From NCBI GenBank assembly GCA_025454975.1, contig JALONK010000022.1:1-47671 (forward strand): a stretch of DNA of 47,671 nucleotides. The letters are read 5' to 3'. The position numbers were made by a program, and so were the translations under genes. The DNA comes from Bacteroidia bacterium. GTDB lineage: Bacteria; Bacteroidota; Bacteroidia; UKL13-3. The notes under the pieces were generated by a model that was not told the DNA's origin, did not search any database, and saw nothing but the letters and a program-made list of their open reading frames with translations. Positions 33,678-41,985 of this stretch are shown in pieces. The number at the start of each line of letters is the position of its first letter. The first letter of the stretch is position 1.

Positions 33678-35785
33678 AACAGGAAATTACAGTTGCCTTA
33701 GTAGGAAACCCCAATAGTGGTAAAACAAGTTTATTTAACGCCCTTACCGGATTAAATCATAAGGTGAGTAATTTTCCCGGAACTACGGTTGAGAAGAAAA
33801 TCGGTTATTCAAAATTAAATGCCGATACACAAGCTCAAGTAATTGATTTGCCGGGAACATATAGCTTGTATCCAAAATCAGCCGATGAAGTAGTTACCTA
33901 CGACATATTAAGAAACAAAGCAGAAACAAACTTCCCGGATGTTGTTTTATTTATTGCGGATGCAAGTAACCTGAAGAGAAATTTATTATTGCTAACACAG
34001 GTTGCCGATTTAGGAGTGCCTGTAATTTTGGCCCTTAACATGGTTGACTTGGCCGAGCGTAAAGGAATTTTTTACGACCAAGCCGTGTTATCAGAGCAAC
34101 TGGGTATTCCTGTTATAGCCATTAATGCAAGGAATAAGACCGGACTTTCAAAAATAAAAAGTTTGCTTTTGGATGAAAGTCGCCAAGTGAAAAAATCATA
34201 CTTTGATTATACCGTTGCCGGTGATGAATTGCTCAATGAAATTTGTGATATAACCGACAAAAAGAACCCTTATGCTGCTTTACAATATGCGATAAATATA
34301 AGTAGTTTTAATAACCCTAAAGCTAAACAAATCAACCAGTCGTTTGCTAAGCATCAATTTAATATTAGAAGTTTTCAGGAAAATGAAATATTAAGCAGAT
34401 ACCGATTGATTGATGACGCTGTAAGAAGCTCAAGAAAAATTAAGGAAAACACAGTTGTAAAAAACATAAGCCAAAGAGCCGATAAAATATTAACCCACAG
34501 AATTTGGGGCATTCTTTTATTTCTTGGATTGTTGTTTATGGTATTTCAGGCAATTTTTTCATGGAGTGCCTATCCAATGGATTGGGTTGAAAAAGGTTTT
34601 GCATTATTAACCGAATGGATAGAAACTTCGTTACCGGCGGGTGTATTAAACGATTTAATTGTACACGGAATTTTAGCCGGGTTAAGTGGCGTGATGGTGT
34701 TTTTACCTCAAATCATAATCTTATTTACATTTATTGCCATTCTTGAAGACGTTGGTTATATGGCAAGGGTTGGTTTTATTATGGATAGGGTAATGCGCCC
34801 TTTTGGAATGAATGGAAAAAGTATTGTTCCATTAATTAGCGGTATGGCCTGCGCAGTGCCTAGTATTATGGCGAGTAGGTCGATTGAAAATAAAAAAGAA
34901 CGCTTAATTACCATGATGGTAACCCCATTAATGAGTTGTTCGGCCCGCTTGCCGGTGTACACTTTACTTATTGGAATGTTGGTTCCTGAAACAGCTAAAT
35001 GGGGGCCGTTTAATGTTCACGGGATCGTGTTGATGATAATGTATTTACTGGGATTTGGCGCAGCTTTATTAAGTGCCGGGGTGTTTAAGCTTGCCGTTAA
35101 AAGTACAGGGTCAAATTACTTTATAATGGAGCTTCCGGGATACAAACTTCCTGTTTGGAATAATTTATTGATAACACTTTACGAAAAAGGTAGTGCCTTT
35201 GTTGTTGGTGCAGGAAAAATTATTGTGGCAGTATCTGTTATTTTATGGGCATTGGCATCGTTCGGACCAAGAGAAAAAATGCGCGCAATTGATGAAAAAT
35301 ATGCAGTGATTGCACAAACACTTGCCACAGATTTACCAATTGAAGAATTAGCGGCACAAAAAAATGCCGAGAAATTACAAGCGAGTTATGCAGGTGAGTT
35401 TGGTAAATTTATTGAGCCGGCAATAAAGCCATTGGGTTTTGATTGGAAAATGGGAATTGCCTTATTAACCTCATTAGCTGCACGAGAAGTTTTTGTAGGT
35501 ACCATGAGTACTATTTATAGTGTTGGCGGTGGCGACCAAGCGGAAGACTTAAATGCCATTAAGGAAAGAATGCTTAACGAAAAGAAATCGGATGGAAAAC
35601 CGGTATATTCAATGGCTGCAATAATTTCGTTAATGGTATTTTATGCCTTTGCCATGCAATGTATGAGTACCCTTTCTATTGTATTAGCAGAAACTAAAAA
35701 CTGGAAGTGGCCTGTTATTCAATTTATTTATATGACAGCCTTGGCATACTTTAGTAGTTTACTTGCCTTTAATATTTTGTCGTAG
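33674..35785 (+). CDS. feoB: Ferrous iron transporter FeoB
   Basis: A 703-aa inner-membrane Fe2+ transporter with an N-terminal GTPase domain: G1 VGNPNSGKTS (10-19), G3 DLPGTYSLYP, G4 NMVD. The membrane part begins near residue 275 and carries two Gate-type motifs, including FLPQIIILFTFIAILEDVGY and the GMACAVPSIMASR loop, plus a second CS-containing gate (PLMSCSARLPVYTLLIGML). It starts at TTG within the feoA stop. No Fur box was recognised upstream of feoA. Confidence 0.96.
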   Translation: MKQEITVALVGNPNSGKTSLFNALTGLNHKVSNFPGTTVEKKIGYSKLNADTQAQVIDLPGTYSLYPKSADEVVTYDILRNKAETNFPDVVLFIADASNLKRNLLLLTQVADLGVPVILALNMVDLAERKGIFYDQAVLSEQLGIPVIAINARNKTGLSKIKSLLLDESRQVKKSYFDYTVAGDELLNEICDITDKKNPYAALQYAINISSFNNPKAKQINQSFAKHQFNIRSFQENEILSRYRLIDDAVRSSRKIKENTVVKNISQRADKILTHRIWGILLFLGLLFMVFQAIFSWSAYPMDWVEKGFALLTEWIETSLPAGVLNDLIVHGILAGLSGVMVFLPQIIILFTFIAILEDVGYMARVGFIMDRVMRPFGMNGKSIVPLISGMACAVPSIMASRSIENKKERLITMMVTPLMSCSARLPVYTLLIGMLVPETAKWGPFNVHGIVLMIMYLLGFGAALLSAGVFKLAVKSTGSNYFIMELPGYKLPVWNNLLITLYEKGSAFVVGAGKIIVAVSVILWALASFGPREKMRAIDEKYAVIAQTLATDLPIEELAAQKNAEKLQASYAGEFGKFIEPAIKPLGFDWKMGIALLTSLAAREVFVGTMSTIYSVGGGDQAEDLNAIKERMLNEKKSDGKPVYSMAAIISLMVFYAFAMQCMSTLSIVLAETKNWKWPVIQFIYMTALAYFSSLLAFNILS

Positions 35786-35812
35786 CCTGAACTATTTTGT
35801 ATCTATGCAGGA

Positions 35813-37006
35813 GTGCAGCAGGAGATAAAAGACCAAATCAACAAACATTTAAGCCGATTATATTTGGTATCGGCACATACCTTGAGTTTAATTATTCCGG
35901 GTGTTACCAATTTATTATTATCTGCATGGACAATTAAAACATCGTCCCCTGCGATTTGGTCGCAAATAGTTGTTCTGCAATTATGGTACTATCCATTAGG
36001 CTACATACTTTCATGGGGGAATAAGGATTTATTAGTGAAGGAAAGTAGTAACCTTAGCAGGTTTCATCATCAATTATGGAGAGAAGGATTATGGACAAGA
36101 ATATTACTGTTGTTTATACCGTTGGTGATGATTTCTACAGTTGTAATTCCGGGCTTCACCACCTGGCATTTAATGTGGTGGTTGGCTTGCCGACTAATAA
36201 CACAATCATACGAAACATATGCTGTTTGGCAACAACGATATTTTCCGTTGTGGTTTTCAGAATTAGTAGTAATTATATGCATTGGTGTTTTATACTTCAC
36301 CTCTTCCTATCAGCCTTCATTTGAAGGAGTACTTTGGCTCATGAGCATAAGCCATTCAGTGAGGTTAATTATTCATGTGGTTGGATACAATGGTTTATCC
36401 ATGATGCCATTTAAAGTTAATCCGAGATTTTTACTACTTGGTCTTCCCTTTTTATTATTATCGCTATTGGCCTTATTTCAATTAAAAATTGATTTATATA
36501 TAGCAGGTGTATACCTCACAGCCGATGAGCTTGCTTGGTATCAAATCATTACTGCATTATTGGTTATGGTTCAATCGGCAGCGTCATACTTTTTAACCCC
36601 GTTTGCAAAAATTTTATTGAGGATGCAACAACAACAATTTTTAACCTTATTGAAAAAAACTTGGTTGCCAGGCATTGGTTTAAACATAGCGGGAACTGTG
36701 GCGATTTTAGTTATTTTAAAATTGTTTTATTCCCTCACATTATCTACTATAACTATGGGTTTAATGTTTATGAGTACAATTCCGGTTTATGCATCAACAC
36801 TATTAAACATTCAACTGATTTCAACCAATAGTGAAAAAAGGTTAAGTATTGCACAAGTTTTAGCACTAGTAATAAATGCTATTGGTTGTGTTCTATTAAT
36901 ACCTGTATTTAAAATAAACGGAGCCTTGTTGGCTATGAATATTGGTGCATGGTTATATTTTATTGTTGTTTACTTTATGGTATCACAAAAAAATAAACAT
37001 CAATAA
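35813..37006 (+). CDS. Flippase-like multi-pass membrane protein
   Basis: A 397-aa protein starting at GTG with about ten to eleven hydrophobic segments across its length. The general layout (a first helix with a polar cluster, LIIPGVTNLLLSAWTIKTSS, and paired helices in two halves) resembles MATE/MOP-superfamily polysaccharide or lipid flippases (Wzx/MurJ-like), but no diagnostic motif settles the family, and no glycosyltransferases lie nearby. Its stop overlaps the end of the convergent 178-aa gene by 7 bp. Confidence 0.6.
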   Translation: MQQEIKDQINKHLSRLYLVSAHTLSLIIPGVTNLLLSAWTIKTSSPAIWSQIVVLQLWYYPLGYILSWGNKDLLVKESSNLSRFHHQLWREGLWTRILLLFIPLVMISTVVIPGFTTWHLMWWLACRLITQSYETYAVWQQRYFPLWFSELVVIICIGVLYFTSSYQPSFEGVLWLMSISHSVRLIIHVVGYNGLSMMPFKVNPRFLLLGLPFLLLSLLALFQLKIDLYIAGVYLTADELAWYQIITALLVMVQSAASYFLTPFAKILLRMQQQQFLTLLKKTWLPGIGLNIAGTVAILVILKLFYSLTLSTITMGLMFMSTIPVYASTLLNIQLISTNSEKRLSIAQVLALVINAIGCVLLIPVFKINGALLAMNIGAWLYFIVVYFMVSQKNKHQ

Positions 37007-37536
37007 TCTTGTACAACTTTACAAGTCCAACCCTGATCCATTTTATATTTCGTTTTATCGGGGAAAGCCAATGCTAGCAAAATGTTTGCAGAATATCCTG
37101 TTCCAAAAGAAATTAAAAAAGCGTTGGGCCTACTGATATTATTTTGTTGAAACAAATCATTTAACAAAATAGCCATTCCTAAAAAAGTTGCTGTTCGTAA
37201 TAAATTATGAGTTACTTCTGCGCCAAAACTTCTTTTCCTAAAAGCGATGATATCCTTAATTAGTATTTCTTTTCTATTGTTTGCCTTAACGTTATAGTGC
37301 TTTCGCTTTAACATATATGGAACTCCGAGTACCACCGAGCTATCGGTAATTTCGGCTATTACATTTGAAGCGTACTCCACCTGTCCGTTATAGCCTTTAT
37401 AAGCTACCATTAGTCGGGCCCCGGGCAAAAGTGTTATGTTTTTATTCAACTGATTGTTGGAAAACACCAATTGTTGAGCGGTGGCTGCATAGCTAAAAAA
37501 CAGTAATAAAATCAGGTTTAGTTTTATATTAAGCAT
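37000..37536 (-). CDS. Secreted hypothetical protein
   Basis: A 178-aa protein from the ATG at 37536 (MLNIKLNLIL) with a signal peptide ending ATAQQ at about residue 18. Mature sequence: a beta-rich first half (ITLLPGARLMVAYKG, VEYASNVIAEITDSSVVLG) and two hydrophobic helical stretches in the second half (LRTATFLGMAILLNDLF, SFGTGYSANILLALAF) that may be membrane-embedded. No known function. It overlaps the 3' end of the DUF2851 gene by 8 bp and is coupled to it. Confidence 0.7.
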   Translation of the reverse strand: MLNIKLNLILLLFFSYAATAQQLVFSNNQLNKNITLLPGARLMVAYKGYNGQVEYASNVIAEITDSSVVLGVPYMLKRKHYNVKANNRKEILIKDIIAFRKRSFGAEVTHNLLRTATFLGMAILLNDLFQQNNISRPNAFLISFGTGYSANILLALAFPDKTKYKMDQGWTCKVVQDY

Positions 37537-38782
37537 GTTGCAAGATATGATTACCAATAACACATTGCAAACACGCTTGTTTTTTACAGTAATGGTTATA
37601 CAATTGCAGCAGCGCCTGTGAATGCAAAGCGTGCTTGGGTGTTAAATTTTTGGTTGTCCAAAACCTTGTAATAAAATTGTTTTCGGCATGCAATAACTCC
37701 AACCATAACAAAGCCCTTTCACATAAAGATTCATTCATTTGGTGTTTGCCAAAAAGAAACATGATTGGAATAACTGCATTTAACATTAAATGCGAAGCAA
37801 AGGTGTCTCCAATTTGAATGTGTTGTGGGTTTTTAACCTCAGTAACTTCATCAAGCCAAGGTATTAACTCGTCGTTTGTATGAAAATATTTAATGGCTTG
37901 CGAGATCTGGTTACATTGCATTAACTTACTAAACAAATGTGCTGATTGATGCACGAGCATGGCAAACTGCGCAAGTCGAACCCCCGGAAAATTTGCCGGC
38001 CGCGTTTTTGCAAACTTCCACTCAGAGGGATGCAGTTGATAAAGATTATATTTCTGTTGTAAGAAATTAAATTCATAGTTTAAGTCTTTAACTTCAGGAT
38101 GAGCAGATAAAGAAGGAAGAAACCCGGCAACTCCAAAAATTAAAGCATAGGTTTGGGTAATGTTGTTTTTATGCTTAGCCAACAAATTAGCCGGCAAATG
38201 CTGAGCAAGCCTCACGAACGGTTGCTCGTTTACCTGCATGCCGAAATATTTGGCAATGGTTATGTAAAACAACTTTTCCCAACTTCCTTCATGTTGGTGC
38301 AACACATCTTCCAACAACTTACATTTTCTTTCGAGTCGCTCAATAGCTAAGCGGTATAAAAACAATTGTACCAACTCCTCATCAGGTAGTTTTAACATTA
38401 CTTCGCAAGGGATTTTTCGTTTGCTATTCATCAATCCCGTGTATCTATTAAGCACGGTTGTATTAATTAAAGGTAGCAAGGCTAATGTTGGCAAACCAGT
38501 TTCAACATCATGTTCAAACACCACGTGTAAAATTACATTATTATATGCGGCATCTAAGTGGTGGCGATGCTTAAACCAATCGCTGCTTTTAATGTGGATT
38601 TCGATGTTTCCTGCCCACGTAGTTTGTTCGATAAGAATGCGAGCATTAAAAAAATCAGGACCGGCATTGGTATTTAATAAACCGGGATGAAGGATTGTTA
38701 ATGGTTCGCCCGTAACCAAGTATAGTTGTTGAGGCAAAAACGTTTTATTATTCCATAAATAATGTAATAGCTCTTCTTTCAT
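37529..38782 (-). CDS. DUF2851 family protein
   Basis: A 417-aa protein from MKEELLHYLW at 38782, the family's usual start; a longer frame to 38890 covers the divergent promoter region and is rejected. DUF2851 landmarks are TILHPGLLNTNAGPDFFNAR, WAGNIEIHIKSSDW and HHLDAAYNNVILHVVFEHD, near residues 30-105. The family is restricted mainly to Bacteroidota and Chlorobi, with no established function; the acidic/His-rich N-terminal block could bind a metal or nucleic acid. It has no signal peptide. Confidence 0.88.
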   Translation of the reverse strand: MKEELLHYLWNNKTFLPQQLYLVTGEPLTILHPGLLNTNAGPDFFNARILIEQTTWAGNIEIHIKSSDWFKHRHHLDAAYNNVILHVVFEHDVETGLPTLALLPLINTTVLNRYTGLMNSKRKIPCEVMLKLPDEELVQLFLYRLAIERLERKCKLLEDVLHQHEGSWEKLFYITIAKYFGMQVNEQPFVRLAQHLPANLLAKHKNNITQTYALIFGVAGFLPSLSAHPEVKDLNYEFNFLQQKYNLYQLHPSEWKFAKTRPANFPGVRLAQFAMLVHQSAHLFSKLMQCNQISQAIKYFHTNDELIPWLDEVTEVKNPQHIQIGDTFASHLMLNAVIPIMFLFGKHQMNESLCERALLWLELLHAENNFITRFWTTKNLTPKHALHSQALLQLYNHYCKKQACLQCVIGNHILQHA

Positions 38783-38932
38783 ACCGCCAATTTCGCACAC
38801 AGTAGAACTTACAGATGTATATATCCGAATAAATTTTGCCATACACATCAATTTTCCGATTTGTTTTCCTTTGTAAAAACCGCTTTTCAAAAAAGCATTA
38901 TGCGCTATTTATTTTATTTTATATTGCAAACC

Positions 38933-41900
38933 ATGTTTATGGCACGATTAGTTACCCTTACCTTCTTATGTTTATCAACTGCTTCATTTGCACAAAAAAC
39001 AAAACAAGCCGGTTGGCAACAAAAAACAGACTACACCATTTCAGTTACCTTAGATGATTCGCTCAATCTATTAAATGGGTTTGAAACGGTAGTATATCAT
39101 AACAATTCGCCCGACAACATCACTGAAATCTTTTTTCATTTATGGCCTAATGCTTACCTTAATAATAATACCCCATTTGCGAAGCAGCAGTATGAAAACG
39201 GGCAAGGTGATTTTTATTTTAGTGAATATAAAGATCGGGGTCGAATGGATTCATTAAACTTTAAAGTTGATGGAGAAAAAATTAAAGTAGAGTTTTTAGA
39301 AGGCGGATTTGAAATTGCAAAATTGATTTTAAATAGGCCATTAGGCAGTGGTAAAAAAGCGGTAATTACTACCTCATTTAGGGTAAAAATCCCAAAGGTT
39401 TTTTCTCGTTTAGGGCACGAAGACCAAACCTATTGTATAACGCAATGGTATCCTAAACCTGCTGTTTATGATGTGAATGGATGGAACCCAATGCCATATT
39501 TAGACCAAGGAGAGTTTTACAGTGAATTTGGCAGGTTTGAAGTAACCATTCGAGTTCCGGAAAACTACATTGTTGCTGCTACCGGAAATCTTCAAAACTT
39601 GGATGAGCATTTAAAATTGATGGATATGAGTGCTCAACCATTTAAAAAGGAATCGGATTGTGACAAAAGCTTCAACCCGGTAAGTGCAAAAAAATATAAG
39701 GCGCTCACTTACATTCAAGATTCCATACATGATTTCGCGTGGTTTGCCGATAAACGTTTTAAGGTAGAAAGAAGTAAGGTAACCTTAGCAAATGGTCATA
39801 CGGTAACCACTTGGTTATATGAAATTTGCCCTAATAAAAGTTCAATTAAGTGGGTTGATTCGGCTATAACCTTTTACAGTGAAAAGGTGGGATACTATCC
39901 TTATGCAAATGCAACTGTTGTAGTTACTCCATTAAAAGCCGGAGGAGGAATGGAATATCCTACCATAACTAATGTGGGTGAAGCAGAACGGCAAGTAATT
40001 GTGCATGAGGTTGGGCATAATTGGTTTTACGGCATATTAGGCACTAACGAAAGGCTTTATCCTTGGATGGATGAAAGCATAAATAATTATTATGAAGCCA
40101 GAAGTAATTACAAACCTAGATATATCCATAATCACCAATTAGATTTAAAAGGTTTGTCAATTGATTTGCCAAATAGTTTTAATTCTCCTTTTGGCATGTT
40201 AGACATTCAGTTTTTATATAGTGCCCGCAAGCGCAGCGACCAAAAAGCAACGCTACCATCGCGTGAGTTTACAAATCTGAATTACGGAACAATTATTTAC
40301 AGCAAAGTTTCTTTGGCCTTTTTACAACTGCAAAACTATTTAGGTGATGAGCGTTTTGATGCCATGATGAAATCGTATTACGAAACGTGGAAATTTAAGC
40401 ATCCTTTACCCGATGATTTTATTGGGCATGTAAAAAACTATACCGGTGAAGAATTATCGTGGTTTTTTGATGGGTTGTTAAATAGTACAGAAAATCCTGA
40501 CATGAAAATTAGTTCGGTAAAAAAATCTGGTGACTCGTTAGTGGTTATATTAAAATCTAATCCACGATTAATTACGCCTTTTTACTTGCAAACATTTGAT
40601 ATCAGCAACAATCTTATACAAGAAGTGAAGGTTGTTCCATCCACAGGCAAAACAACCCTTAAATTAGGTGCAAATGGCGTGTCGAAAATTGTTATTGATG
40701 CAAAACAGGAAGCCATTGATGTTTTCAGGGGAAACAATTATGCTCGTACCAAAGGAATATTAAAAACATTGGGCTTACCTTCTTTTAAGCCAATACTCAA
40801 CCTCGAAAATCCGGAAAAAATTCAGGTATTTTATTCGCCGGTATTGGGCATGAATTTGTATAACAAAACCATGTTAGGTGTGGCATTTTATAACAGCCTT
40901 TTACCACGCAAAAAAACAGAGTTTTTAGTGATGCCTATGTATGCGTTCGGTACTAAAGATTTAACGGGATATTTAGATGTTCAACACAGGTTTTTTACAA
41001 GAGGTGCTATTAAAGAGGTGCAAGTTGGGTTTGAAGGTGCACGATTTGCAACCTTCGGCATCATCCCTAAGTTATTTACTGATACTGCCACAAACGTTAG
41101 CACAGAAGGTGTTGTTGACGCTTTAAAATCATATGAAAAATATGCTCCAAGGGTTTCCTTTTTGTTTAAAAACAATTCGCCTCGTAGCAAAGCCAATTTA
41201 AAGCTTGATATACGCTATATATTAATAAGTGAACAAGCATTTACAAAAAGGATGTTCACTAATTTGAGTGATGCATCACAGTTTGTAGATATTAATTTTA
41301 GCGCAACAAAAAACCACAAATTTGCTCCTCGTAAATTTAATGCCAATTATCAAATAGGAGATGTTGGAAACTCCTTTCAGAAATTAACATTGGAGTACAG
41401 CCTGCGCATTCCATACGAGCAAGCTAAAAAGGGATTACACATGCGCTTCTTTTTCGGAACCTTTTTACAAAAGCCGGGGAGTTCATTAGAGGCTGAACGT
41501 GTTTTTTTCAGGTTAGGCGATAACTCCGGTTATTATGATTATTTGTATGATTACGCACAATTTGGGAGAGGAAACTCAACAAGTATGTTTAATCAACAAA
41601 TGATGCCAAGAACACCGGGCTTCAGGGGATTCGTTTTAGCTACAGGGGCAACCGACCATTCAGTATTAACGGCAAATTTTACCTCTACTGTTCCATTTAA
41701 ACTTCCAATAAGGCCTTATGTTGATATTGCTATGGTAAATGCCCTGTTTAATCGCACAACCAATGCGGGAGTGCAGAGAGGCTATGAACTAAACCTTCAT
41801 TACGTTGCCGGAGTTAGTATATGGATGGGTGAATTCTTGCAAGTAAACTTCCCAATTTTAGCTGATAAATCAATTCAAGAAGGCTGGGATGCCACAAGCA

Positions 41901-41983
41901 ATTATTCAGAAAGAATCAACTTTACGTTAAACTTAAACTTATTAAATCCATTAAAAGCTGTAAGAGAGTTTGATTTGTTTTGA
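38933..41983 (+). CDS. Secreted M1-family metallopeptidase with C-terminal beta-rich region
   Basis: About 1016 aa from MFMARLVTLT (38933); other in-frame ATGs at 38861, 38900 and 38939 make the exact start uncertain, but a signal peptide ending SFAQ follows in each case. The zinc site is complete: HEVGH then 18 residues and Glu in WMDESINNYYE, and the substrate-anchoring GGMEYPTITN stands in the place of the usual GxMEN. This marks a gluzincin aminopeptidase. Residues beyond about 640 form a beta-rich domain (repeated RFFTRGAIKEVQVGFEG-like strands), perhaps barrel-like. It is likely periplasmic or at the outer membrane. Confidence 0.88.
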   Translation: MFMARLVTLTFLCLSTASFAQKTKQAGWQQKTDYTISVTLDDSLNLLNGFETVVYHNNSPDNITEIFFHLWPNAYLNNNTPFAKQQYENGQGDFYFSEYKDRGRMDSLNFKVDGEKIKVEFLEGGFEIAKLILNRPLGSGKKAVITTSFRVKIPKVFSRLGHEDQTYCITQWYPKPAVYDVNGWNPMPYLDQGEFYSEFGRFEVTIRVPENYIVAATGNLQNLDEHLKLMDMSAQPFKKESDCDKSFNPVSAKKYKALTYIQDSIHDFAWFADKRFKVERSKVTLANGHTVTTWLYEICPNKSSIKWVDSAITFYSEKVGYYPYANATVVVTPLKAGGGMEYPTITNVGEAERQVIVHEVGHNWFYGILGTNERLYPWMDESINNYYEARSNYKPRYIHNHQLDLKGLSIDLPNSFNSPFGMLDIQFLYSARKRSDQKATLPSREFTNLNYGTIIYSKVSLAFLQLQNYLGDERFDAMMKSYYETWKFKHPLPDDFIGHVKNYTGEELSWFFDGLLNSTENPDMKISSVKKSGDSLVVILKSNPRLITPFYLQTFDISNNLIQEVKVVPSTGKTTLKLGANGVSKIVIDAKQEAIDVFRGNNYARTKGILKTLGLPSFKPILNLENPEKIQVFYSPVLGMNLYNKTMLGVAFYNSLLPRKKTEFLVMPMYAFGTKDLTGYLDVQHRFFTRGAIKEVQVGFEGARFATFGIIPKLFTDTATNVSTEGVVDALKSYEKYAPRVSFLFKNNSPRSKANLKLDIRYILISEQAFTKRMFTNLSDASQFVDINFSATKNHKFAPRKFNANYQIGDVGNSFQKLTLEYSLRIPYEQAKKGLHMRFFFGTFLQKPGSSLEAERVFFRLGDNSGYYDYLYDYAQFGRGNSTSMFNQQMMPRTPGFRGFVLATGATDHSVLTANFTSTVPFKLPIRPYVDIAMVNALFNRTTNAGVQRGYELNLHYVAGVSIWMGEFLQVNFPILADKSIQEGWDATSNYSERINFTLNLNLLNPLKAVREFDLF

Positions 41984-41985
41984 TG

